Shown here in pieces: positions 1 to 5,558 of a stretch of DNA of 9,159 bases. How positions within the stretch are numbered: the stretch's first letter is position 1; each line of letters starts with the position of its first letter. The DNA comes from Candidatus Aenigmatarchaeota archaeon (GTDB taxonomy: Archaea > Aenigmatarchaeota > Aenigmatarchaeia > QMZP01 > JAUXAV01): NCBI GenBank assembly GCA_030619735.1, contig JAUXAV010000034.1, positions 1-9,159 of the forward strand, read 5' to 3'. A program made the translations under genes and the position numbers. The notes under the pieces are model-generated. The model saw only the letters and a program-made list of their open reading frames with translations. It searched no databases and was not told where the DNA came from.

Positions 1-1224
1 GTGAATGTAACCAGCAATACGGACAGGGGCATCAGAACATACCGTTCAAGTTACAATAATTTCACGGATTGCAAAATCAATGATAATGGGCGTGAGGGCA
101 TTTACCTTACTACTTATTCAGATTACAATACCTTCACAGACTGCACTGTTAATAATAGCGGGAGGGAGGGCGTTTACATTGATTCTAACTCAGATTACAA
201 TACCTTCACAGACTGCACTGTTAATAATAACGCGCAGGAGGGCGTTAATATTCGTTCAGATTACAATAATTTCACAAATTGTAAAATCAATAATAATGAG
301 CGTGAGGGTGTTGATGTCATGGGAGATTACAATACCTTCACGGATTGCTCTGTTAATAATAATGAGGATGAGGGCATGACAGTCTCAGGAGAGGGTAATA
401 AAATAATTAATACAAGATTATTGAATAACACCGAGATTGACTATTGGGATATAAATAGCGTTTGCGACAGCGAACTTATTAATGTAACAGGAACGGATAA
501 CAAGCCAATAGTCTATTACAATGAGACGGTCATAATAAGGGACTGGGACAATAATGTCTCTGAAATTATTCTGTGCAATGCGGATAATTCTGTAATAGAC
601 AATGTAACACTGAACCGTATTGACAGGCAAAACAATGCTATTTTGTTACTATATACAGACAATACAACTATGACAGATGTTGATATTATTAATTCGCGTT
701 ATGGAATTTATTTGCGCAGCAGCCAGAACAACATAATCTCAAACTGCTATGCTGGAGATAATATTTATGGCATTTATCTGATCATTGGCGAAGGCAATAA
801 TATAACCGGTTGTAATTTCACTGACAACAACTGGGGTATTTATCTTGTCGGCACAGGCACTGTGAATAATACGATAACAAATTCCTACTTTACTGATAAT
901 AATGATGGTCTCAGAATTAATTATGCTTCAAACAACACAATATACAACAATTTCTTCAATAATACGGATAATCTTTACTTTTATACGCCAGCCTATAATA
1001 ACACCTGGAACACAACACTAACATCTGGAACAAACATAATAGGCGGAAGCTGGATAGGCGGTAATTACTGGGCTAATCCGGGCGGGACAGGATTCTCTGA
1101 AACCTGCACTGATACCAGCCCTGCAGACGGGATTTGTGACAATGCTTACAATGTAACCACAGACACAGGCTGCACCCCTGGAGTGGATTGCGGGAATAAT
1201 GCTGATTATCTGCCTTTGAAATAG
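1..1224 (+). CDS. Parallel beta-helix (NosD-like) surface protein, 5' truncated
   Basis: The frame is open to the window edge. The first codon, GTG, lies inside the repeat array with no signal peptide before it, so the true start is probably upstream. The 407 visible residues are mostly rungs of the pattern YNxFTDCxxNNxxxEGV, spaced 24, 24, 22, 22 and 22 residues, which fits the right-handed parallel beta-helix (NosD / Beta_helix) families. A second set of Asn-rich rungs follows (about residues 195-335). The C-terminus (from about 353, GGNYW, then a Cys-containing DGICD segment, then DYLPLK) matches the usual end of archaeal NosD-type surface proteins. N-x-T sequons are frequent, as expected for an N-glycosylated archaeal exported protein. 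Likely location is the cell surface or outside; ligand or substrate is unknown. The gene is visibly more AT-rich than its neighbours. Family call is firm, specific function is not. Confidence 0.85.
   Translation: MNVTSNTDRGIRTYRSSYNNFTDCKINDNGREGIYLTTYSDYNTFTDCTVNNSGREGVYIDSNSDYNTFTDCTVNNNAQEGVNIRSDYNNFTNCKINNNEREGVDVMGDYNTFTDCSVNNNEDEGMTVSGEGNKIINTRLLNNTEIDYWDINSVCDSELINVTGTDNKPIVYYNETVIIRDWDNNVSEIILCNADNSVIDNVTLNRIDRQNNAILLLYTDNTTMTDVDIINSRYGIYLRSSQNNIISNCYAGDNIYGIYLIIGEGNNITGCNFTDNNWGIYLVGTGTVNNTITNSYFTDNNDGLRINYASNNTIYNNFFNNTDNLYFYTPAYNNTWNTTLTSGTNIIGGSWIGGNYWANPGGTGFSETCTDTSPADGICDNAYNVTTDTGCTPGVDCGNNADYLPLK
49..410 (+). repeat. In-frame tandem repeats encoding beta-helix rungs
   Basis: Rung units start at 49, 121, 193, 259, 325 and 391, giving periods of 72, 72, 66, 66 and 66 bp. 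Units two and three share an exact 40-bp match (118-157 and 190-229). The fourth and fifth are diverged but alignable (GATTACAAT...TTCAC). All periods are multiples of three, so expansion or loss of units keeps the reading frame. This is gene-internal coding repetition, not a CRISPR array. Confidence 0.85.
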
Positions 1225-1255
1225 TTTTTCTGCAAAAGTTAGATTTTCTTTGCAG
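1225..1255. terminator. Convergent terminator region with stem-loop and T-runs
   Basis: After the stop of the beta-helix gene come a TTTTT run (1225-1229) and a 7-bp inverted repeat, CTGCAAA (1230-1236) with TTTGCAG (1249-1255), separated by 12 nt. The loop holds the stop codon of the convergent aIF2 beta gene. Archaeal termination mainly needs oligo-T, so the T-run is the likelier signal for the plus-strand gene. The hairpin is seen in the sequence; its role is inferred. Confidence 0.35.
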
Positions 1256-1646
1256 GGTGCTTTGCGCCGCATGCCTCGCATTTGAGGAATACCAGCCTGT
1301 CCTTCCTGATTAGCTTGGTGTCGGGCTTGCCGCATTCCTGGCAGAGAACATGGTTCTTGATATAGATTTCTATCTTCTTTTCTATAAGGGGCTGGGGGAA
1401 TCTGCCTGTGAACTCTGCTGATTTTCCTCTAATCTCCCCGGAGGTTGCCAGCTCCTTCAGGAGGAACTTCATCAGATGATTGGGTTCCCTTCTCAGGGCC
1501 TGGGATATCTCAAGGAAATTGGCTATAAAGGTCTTCATTCCCTGGTTCAGGACCCTGGCCCCGGGAATCTGGAATCTCCCGCCTGATTCAGAGGCCTTCG
1601 GGACCTTCTTCATGCCCCTTTCCAGGAGCTTCTCATAGGATTGCAT
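1239..1646 (-). CDS. eif2b: Translation initiation factor aIF2, beta subunit
   Basis: This is a complete 135-aa protein of the length usual for archaeal aIF2 beta. It begins with the YEKLLERG helix (residues 4-11) that in this family docks on the gamma subunit. The alpha/beta core follows (about 24-95), with RFQIPGARV, the EPNHLMKFLLKEL segment and the FTGRF strand. The C-terminal zinc ribbon has C102, C105, C123 and C126 (CQEC...CEAC) with the conserved PDTKLI between. With alpha and gamma subunits it forms the heterotrimer that brings initiator Met-tRNA to the ribosome. The alpha and gamma genes are not in this window. It stands alone here, convergent with the beta-helix gene, and starts 94 bp after the stop of the 1137-aa gene on the same strand. 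No Shine-Dalgarno is visible before the ATG, and a TATA-like box lies about 25 nt upstream, which suggests a leaderless transcript. Confidence 0.95.
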   Translation of the reverse strand: MQSYEKLLERGMKKVPKASESGGRFQIPGARVLNQGMKTFIANFLEISQALRREPNHLMKFLLKELATSGEIRGKSAEFTGRFPQPLIEKKIEIYIKNHVLCQECGKPDTKLIRKDRLVFLKCEACGAKHPAKKI

Positions 1647-1665
1647 GGGTTATCTTGGGGATTGG

Positions 1666-1708
1666 GATTTAAATAGCAAAATTAATGGCTGGAAAATATT
1701 TATATATC
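1666..1708 (-). promoter_or_regulatory. TATA-like boxes upstream of aIF2 beta
   Basis: Read on the minus strand, CTATTTAAAT (complement of 1667-1676) is centred about 25 nt before the A of the start codon at 1646. That is the archaeal TATA-to-start distance expected if transcription begins at or next to the ATG. A second, stronger AT element (TATATAAATATT, complement of 1697-1708) would give a leader of about 30 nt, but no Shine-Dalgarno is present in it. Either could be used; the first fits leaderless initiation best. Confidence 0.45.
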
Positions 1709-1740
1709 CAAATTCGAACGGACTGCAAGACATATACAAT

Positions 1741-4700
1741 CTAAACAGGCCGGGGTCCTGTTTTGTATATAATCTCAACCAATGAGCCCTCGCAGTACGG
1801 CAATACATTCTCCTCAGGCGGGTTAATGCCCAGGTGATAATTCGGGACCTTGCATACCATCTCATACGGCGGGTTCCATTCCTCCGGAGTCATCCCTGAT
1901 GGGCAGCAGGGAACGCCCTCTTCTACAGCCTGTGTCAGTATGCAGAGCTCTCCCTCCAGTCCCTTAATCTTCGCCGCCATGCCTGTGCCTGAGCCTGCTG
2001 GCTCGAATATTGCTGGTTTGCATTCCCTGAATGCCCTGTCAAAGCATCCTCCTCCGTCCATGCCGCAGTCTATTACCCCCTGCACCACCTTTCGTGACTT
2101 TTCTATTATCTCAAGCAACGGACCCTCGCAGTATGGCAATATCCTTTCCTCAGGCGGTTCAGTGCCCAGGTAATAATCAGGAACCCTGCAGGTCATCTCA
2201 TACGGCGGGTCCCATTCCTCCGGGGTTATAATCACCTCTCCTGACGGGTAGGGTTCATCCTCCGGTACAAAAAGATACAGAACGCAGAGGCCGTCCTCCA
2301 GTCCGAGAATATCCACAATTGGCCCGCCATTCGGCGGCTTGTATACTCCTGGTTTGCACTCCCTGAATGCGATTTCGAACTCATTTTCTTCTTTTGTTGG
2401 ACAGTCGGGGCATCCCGGGCATTCACTGGGGTCGCATATGCCGTTGTCCAGGCAGCCTGAGCACTGCCTTTGCTCGAATCCTTCTTTCTGGGCAAACTCC
2501 ATGCATTCCTCAGCGTTTTCAGGCCTTGAACAGTACTCCTTGCATTCTTCATCAGATGTGCAGCCCCCGGGGCCTGAAATTTCCCCTGGCTGTTCTGCCA
2601 TCCGTTTCAGTACCTCTATCATGGAGCCCTCGCAGTACGGGAATATGCTCTCCTCGGGGTTTCTAACACCCAGGGAATAATCAGGAACCCTGCATGTCAT
2701 CTGATATGGCGGGTATACACCAGGTATCATGCCTGGCGGCGGGCCCAGGCCCTCCTCCACGAAAACATATAAAATGCAGAGGTCTCCCTCAAGCCCCTTA
2801 ATCTCCGCAATCGGGCCAGTCTCTTCCGGCCTGAATGTGACTTTCTTGCAGGTCCTGAATGCTCTGTCAAAGCATTCCCCGTCCCTGCCGCAGTCCTTTA
2901 CATCTCCTCTTACTACCTCCCCGACGTCATCACCAGTGCTCAGCATGAGGTAGAGGATGTCCTTTAGTATGACATCCTTTATGTAAATCACATCGTGCTT
3001 TATGTCCATCAAATCAGAAATTGTTATGGAATCCAGTCTTTCCCTGAGTTTTGCTTTTATATCATCAACACTTTTCATTGCCGAATAAAACATGTCAGCA
3101 ACCCGCCTGAACCTCTCTGCCTCCGGCGAGCCGGTCCTTTCATAATAATCTGCAATATCATCACTCCTTCTTCCCAGCCTGTCCAGCTCTATCTTCAGGT
3201 TTTCCAGTTTAAATGCCATTTCCAGTAATTTTGTTACATCAGGCACCCTTCTGATTGGTTCAATATGAATCTCATGCTCTCCCGGCATGATACATTTCTG
3301 GAAAACTATGTATCCGAATTCATCCCGATTTTCTATAAACTCTCCTCCCATTTCCCTGCATTTTTTGCGTGCTTCTCTGGGAATCTCCCTGAGTTTTCCG
3401 GGTTCCCCGCACCTCAGAAAAGGACAACCCATTGGGTCAAAGTCCTCAATTACTTCAAGGCCCATTTCAAAGCATTTATCCTTAAGATTCTCCTCTTCTG
3501 GCCTGTAAGTGATTGGAGGGCATGGTGGCGGTTCCGGGTCGTATTTGCACTTTGCAATCTTGCAGCCGCTTTTGAAAACAATAACACCTTCCTGGCCTGC
3601 ATCAGCGCATTTAGCAAAAACCTCATTAATCTCTTCCGGTGGGGGGCACTCTATTGGCGTGATTGGCAGCGTTGGAGTGTCTTTAAATATGCAGTCCACG
3701 AATAGGCAGTTGCCCGGGGGCGGACCGGTCTTTCTGACTGGCCTGCCGCCCTTGGCGATGCATTTCTGTTCCCATTCCATTGGTATCGGGGGACATACTA
3801 TAACAGGCTCCTCACAAACAACATGAACAAATCCCTGCGGGTCCTTCTCTTCCCGGCACTCAGGAGGTAGGGGACATGGCTTGTCACAGATACATTCTGA
3901 ATTTACCAGTTTGCAGGGTATTGTGACCCCGTCAGGGCAGACATCTTCAACAGGGCAGCAGTCAACAGGGCATTCTTCCCCGTAGCCACAAAAGCCATCA
4001 CCGCAAATTGAAATAGGGCATGGGCATATGCCAGAGCATGCTATCTCAACATCAGCACACTTCATTGCTTCGCAGGGATTGGGGTATGCCTTGCCATCAG
4101 CACCGCAGACAGGGTTGTTCTCAATCGGGCACTGGCACGGGCAGTCCTCCCGGCATGCATACTCTGCAGTGCGTTCAATATCCTCACAGATGCGGTTGCC
4201 GCAGACCGGAAGGCAGGGGCATTCGCCATAGCATTCTATGCTGATACGCCCTATGCACTTTGCCTCGCAGGAATTGGGGTATGTATTGCCGTCAGCGCCG
4301 CAGACAGGTTCATATACATCCGGGCAAATGCAATGTGGCGGCACAGGCGGGCAGTCCTCCTCGCACCATATCTTGTCCCAGGTTTCACCGGGTTCGCAGA
4401 TTCCATTGCCGCAGACCGTTTCAGGGCACTGGCTTTCCGGGGACAGCACACAAACCCACTTGCCGTTTGAACATTCACACCAGGGAACCCTTGTCACACG
4501 GTCAGAGCAAAAAAATGACTCTGTTTGGCCCTCCGGGCAGGGGCAGTCCTCCGGGCAGTTGCATGCGCTTTCTGGTCTTTCACATTCCCCATTGCCGCAA
4601 GCACTGCAATAATAACCCGCTGTCAGGCTGCATGTCCTGCCGTCCCCCACACTTGCGGATATGGGGTTTAAGCCGGCACAGCACTGCTTGTCTCCTTCAC

Positions 4701-5154
4701 GCATATAACCTTCCCCTTCTCCAATGCATTCTGCTGCCTCATGGCCTGTGCAGTCCGGCTCGCAGATGATGCATTTGCATGCACCGGAATCAAGGGTGTT
4801 GGGGCAGGAAGCAACATAGCCGTCAGGGCATGTTTTTTCTGAATAAGGAGGACATGGCACCATGCAGGGCGCCGGCATACAATCTTCAGGGCAGATTTCG
4901 GGGCTCTCATCCCCTTCGCAAGTCCCGTCTCCGCAGACAGGGGCCTCATGGCCTGTGCAGTCCGGTTCGCAGGAGGAGCAGCCTGTGTCAGGGTTGCAGG
5001 TATTCGAGCAGCTGGCGGAAAAGCCGTCAGGGCATGTTAGGGTTGAATCAGAACATGTTATACCCGTGCAGAGGTCAGTGGTTTGATTCTCCTGTGCAAG
5101 AGCTGGTATGGCTAAAACCAGGAGTATTGTGAAAATGAATGCAATTGATTTCAT
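1741..5154 (-). CDS. Giant secreted Cys-rich protein with Kazal modules
   Basis: This is an 1137-aa protein with a clear signal peptide (MKS, hydrophobic core about residues 4-16, A-x-A type cleavage near 20). Reading in order: CGNG-type modules (CGNGxCE...CPxDC) at about 74-92, 186-204, 248-268, 318-338 and 384-399; two Kazal-type modules at about 275-314 and 340-379 (PVCGADGxxYPNxCEA); a set of short Cys repeats with CPP leads (454-622); a helix-forming, Cys-free segment (about 636-735); then three ~100-residue copies of an unrecognised domain (about 755-854, 924-1021, 1030-1131). A CTSDEECKEYC segment and another short Cys module lie between copies one and two. No C-terminal membrane anchor is visible, so it is probably released or held non-covalently outside the cell. 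Heavy disulfide bonding is expected. Kazal modules suggest protease inhibition or binding, but that is inference; many Kazal-like modules are only structural. The start is the only ATG giving the signal peptide, with a TATA-like box just upstream. Confidence 0.8.
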   Translation of the reverse strand: MKSIAFIFTILLVLAIPALAQENQTTDLCTGITCSDSTLTCPDGFSASCSNTCNPDTGCSSCEPDCTGHEAPVCGDGTCEGDESPEICPEDCMPAPCMVPCPPYSEKTCPDGYVASCPNTLDSGACKCIICEPDCTGHEAAECIGEGEGYMREGDKQCCAGLNPISASVGDGRTCSLTAGYYCSACGNGECERPESACNCPEDCPCPEGQTESFFCSDRVTRVPWCECSNGKWVCVLSPESQCPETVCGNGICEPGETWDKIWCEEDCPPVPPHCICPDVYEPVCGADGNTYPNSCEAKCIGRISIECYGECPCLPVCGNRICEDIERTAEYACREDCPCQCPIENNPVCGADGKAYPNPCEAMKCADVEIACSGICPCPISICGDGFCGYGEECPVDCCPVEDVCPDGVTIPCKLVNSECICDKPCPLPPECREEKDPQGFVHVVCEEPVIVCPPIPMEWEQKCIAKGGRPVRKTGPPPGNCLFVDCIFKDTPTLPITPIECPPPEEINEVFAKCADAGQEGVIVFKSGCKIAKCKYDPEPPPCPPITYRPEEENLKDKCFEMGLEVIEDFDPMGCPFLRCGEPGKLREIPREARKKCREMGGEFIENRDEFGYIVFQKCIMPGEHEIHIEPIRRVPDVTKLLEMAFKLENLKIELDRLGRRSDDIADYYERTGSPEAERFRRVADMFYSAMKSVDDIKAKLRERLDSITISDLMDIKHDVIYIKDVILKDILYLMLSTGDDVGEVVRGDVKDCGRDGECFDRAFRTCKKVTFRPEETGPIAEIKGLEGDLCILYVFVEEGLGPPPGMIPGVYPPYQMTCRVPDYSLGVRNPEESIFPYCEGSMIEVLKRMAEQPGEISGPGGCTSDEECKEYCSRPENAEECMEFAQKEGFEQRQCSGCLDNGICDPSECPGCPDCPTKEENEFEIAFRECKPGVYKPPNGGPIVDILGLEDGLCVLYLFVPEDEPYPSGEVIITPEEWDPPYEMTCRVPDYYLGTEPPEERILPYCEGPLLEIIEKSRKVVQGVIDCGMDGGGCFDRAFRECKPAIFEPAGSGTGMAAKIKGLEGELCILTQAVEEGVPCCPSGMTPEEWNPPYEMVCKVPNYHLGINPPEENVLPYCEGSLVEIIYKTGPRPV
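1743..1763 (-). terminator. Stem-loop at the 3' end of the 1137-aa gene
   Basis: A 7-bp perfect inverted repeat, AAACAGG (1743-1749) with CCTGTTT (1757-1763), has a 7-nt GC-rich loop and spans the last codons and the first base of the stop. There is no strong T-run on the minus strand just after it. It could slow RNA decay or assist termination, or be chance. Confidence 0.3.
1762..2892 (-). repeat. Three coding copies of an unrecognised ~100-aa domain
   Basis: The copies lie at about 2593-2892, 2092-2385 and 1762-2067. Each protein copy has, in order, a DRAFR/EIAFR segment followed by Cys, an IxGLEGxLCIL-like core, a PPYxMxCxVPxYxLG motif, PEE and a PYCEG end. Conserved Cys stand at residues 769, 793, 821 and 841 in copy one, 933, 957, 989 and 1009 in copy two, and 1045, 1071, 1101 and 1121 in copy three. 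Copies one and three also carry an added CFDR Cys (761 and 1037). DNA similarity between the copies is obvious (for example CCCTCGCAGTA near 1789, 2124 and 2627), so they arose by internal duplication. I do not recognise the family. Confidence 0.85.
3289..3795 (-). repeat. Short Cys repeat set (C...C-x2-G...C) in the 1137-aa protein
   Basis: Residues 454-622 hold four related units of roughly 30-40 residues. Each has a Cys followed after two residues by a G or GG, then a few hydrophobic residues and a closing Cys or C-x4-C pair: CIAKGG...CLFVDC, CADAGQEGV...CKIAKC, CFEMGLEVI...CPFLRC and CREMGGEFI...FQKC. The first three start with CPP. This is a second repeat family, different from both the CGNG modules and the C-terminal domain. 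I do not know a name for it. Confidence 0.6.
3952..4935 (-). repeat. Array of CGNG-type Cys modules with two Kazal modules
   Basis: Five modules of the form CG(N/D)GxC...C..DC encode residues about 74-401. Two Kazal-type modules are interleaved (4213-4332 and 4018-4137). Both Kazal modules keep the 11-residue spacing between the Cys of PVCG and the next Cys (285 to 296; 350 to 361), as in classical Kazal inhibitors. By alignment with classical Kazal domains, the position equivalent to the reactive-site P1 residue is D279 in the first and I344 in the second. A duplicated CEPDCTGHEA segment (residues 62-71 and 131-140) precedes the first module and the Cys-rich insert. Confidence 0.75.
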
Positions 5155-5175
5155 ATAATATATTATTGTCTATAA

Positions 5176-5190
5176 TTACATATAAATAAT
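5176..5190 (-). promoter_or_regulatory. TATA-like box for the 1137-aa secreted protein gene
   Basis: On the minus strand, ATTATTTATATG (complement of 5179-5190) is centred about 30 nt upstream of the ATG at 5154. That would place the transcript start within a few bases of the start codon. No Shine-Dalgarno is seen. The surroundings are very AT-rich, so the exact box is uncertain. Confidence 0.4.
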
Positions 5191-5235
5191 ATAATTATTA
5201 TTGAAAAAGGCGATATAAACTGTAAAACCATCATA

Positions 5236-5244
5236 TTTATATAT
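5236..5244 (+). promoter_or_regulatory. TATA-like box before the candidate ncRNA
   Basis: TTTATATAT is one of the best plus-strand TATA-like matches in the 404-bp non-coding region. Usual archaeal spacing puts the transcript start at about 5260-5267, close to the 5' side of the structured element that begins at 5258. It points toward ftsZ, so it could drive an independent RNA or a long ftsZ leader. Confidence 0.4.
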
Positions 5245-5257
5245 CCTAAAATCAAAT

Positions 5258-5398
5258 ATACCCTATACATATTGAACCGATAGGGGCAGAATTTGGGTAA
5301 CTTGCGTTCAAGATATTTCTGTCCTTTAATAAGCGTATTGAGAAGCAGAAAGCTCAATCGTTGGGGGACGAAAGGGCTTTAGGGTATTCTGGTTTTTT
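5258..5398 (+). ncRNA. Candidate structured RNA upstream of ftsZ
   Basis: No credible coding frame covers this stretch, yet it folds well by eye. ATACCCTA (5258-5265) pairs perfectly with TAGGGTAT (5380-5387), closing the whole element. Inside, AGGGGCAGAA (5282-5291) pairs with TTCTGTCCTT (5317-5326), 10 bp with two G-U, capped by CTTG-CGTT-CAAG (5301-5312). Next, ATTGAG (5337-5342) pairs with CTCAAT (5353-5358). The competing alternative is AAAGCTC (5349-5355) with GGGCTTT (5374-5380) enclosing TCGT/ACGA around a TGGGGG loop. A T6 run follows at 5393-5398, and a TATA-like box precedes it at 5236. It could be an independent small RNA or an attenuator-like ftsZ leader. One caution: the usual TATA spacing places the transcript start inside the 5' arm of the closing stem. 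I recognise no known class (tRNA, 5S, SRP, RNase P, C/D box). Confidence 0.4.
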
Positions 5399-5459
5399 GT
5401 TAGTATGAAAACGATTTCTTAACATAAAAGTATTGGAAAGGATATTAAAAAGTATTTCG

Positions 5460-5493
5460 CTACCCCAAAACATATATTGGAGTATATGGGTAG
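5460..5493 (+). promoter_or_regulatory. Hairpin in the ftsZ leader or promoter
   Basis: CTACC (5460-5464) pairs with GGTAG (5489-5493), and CATATA (5471-5476) pairs with TATATG (5483-5488) around a TTGGAG loop, with an unpaired CCAAAA-type bulge on one side. The CATATAT portion is also the nearest well-spaced TATA-like element for ftsZ, giving a transcript start near 5500 and a leader of about 58 nt. Which role applies, RNA hairpin or promoter, cannot be decided from the sequence. Confidence 0.3.
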
Positions 5494-5506
5494 GGGAATA
5501 GGAGCG

Positions 5507-5516
5507 CAGTATACTG
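5507..5516. promoter_or_regulatory. 10-bp palindrome upstream of ftsZ
   Basis: CAGTATACTG is a perfect palindrome centred about 47 nt before the ftsZ ATG. Its half-site word AGTAT recurs four times upstream within about 110 bp. It could be an operator for a dimeric regulator overlapping the transcript start, or chance. Confidence 0.25.
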
Positions 5517-5543
5517 AAAATGCTTTCCAGACAATAATATAAA

Positions 5544-5551
5544 AAAGGAGG
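5544..5551 (+). promoter_or_regulatory. Strong Shine-Dalgarno for ftsZ
   Basis: AAAGGAGG lies 7 nt before the ATG at 5559. It is the only strong Shine-Dalgarno at a start codon in the window. It fixes the ftsZ start and indicates that ftsZ is translated from a leadered mRNA, unlike most neighbours. Confidence 0.8.
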
Positions 5552-5558
5552 ATAATAT

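Larger units (their letters stand above)
5155..5558. other. 404-bp non-coding region between divergent genes
   Basis: This separates the secreted-protein gene from ftsZ. From left to right it holds an AT-rich promoter block for the minus-strand gene (5155-5200), a plus-strand TATA-like box (5236), the candidate structured RNA with its T6 run (5258-5398), an AT-rich spacer with repeated AGTAT words (5402, 5429, 5451, 5481, 5508), a hairpin (5460-5493), a 10-bp palindrome (5507-5516) and the ftsZ Shine-Dalgarno. Short open frames on both strands here have no coding character. Confidence 0.7.

Noticed and set aside
49..410. CRISPR-like periodic repeats
   Set aside because: Units are in frame, diverged gradually and encode beta-helix rungs; there are no constant repeats with unrelated spacers.
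3265..3705. Plus-strand open frame of 146 aa inside the secreted-protein gene
   Set aside because: It is antisense to a well-supported gene with signal peptide, repeats and Kazal motifs, and its translation shows no domain. The same holds for the other plus-strand frames between 1850 and 5132.
5306..5312. GTTCAAG, like a tRNA T-loop
   Set aside because: The flanking five-base arms cannot pair, and no acceptor, D or anticodon arm is found around it. It is part of a different hairpin (CTTG/CAAG).
5258..5398. SRP RNA, 5S rRNA or RNase P RNA identity for the structured element
   Set aside because: The length is wrong for SRP and RNase P RNA, and the conserved core words of 5S, SRP helix 8 and RNase P that I know are absent.
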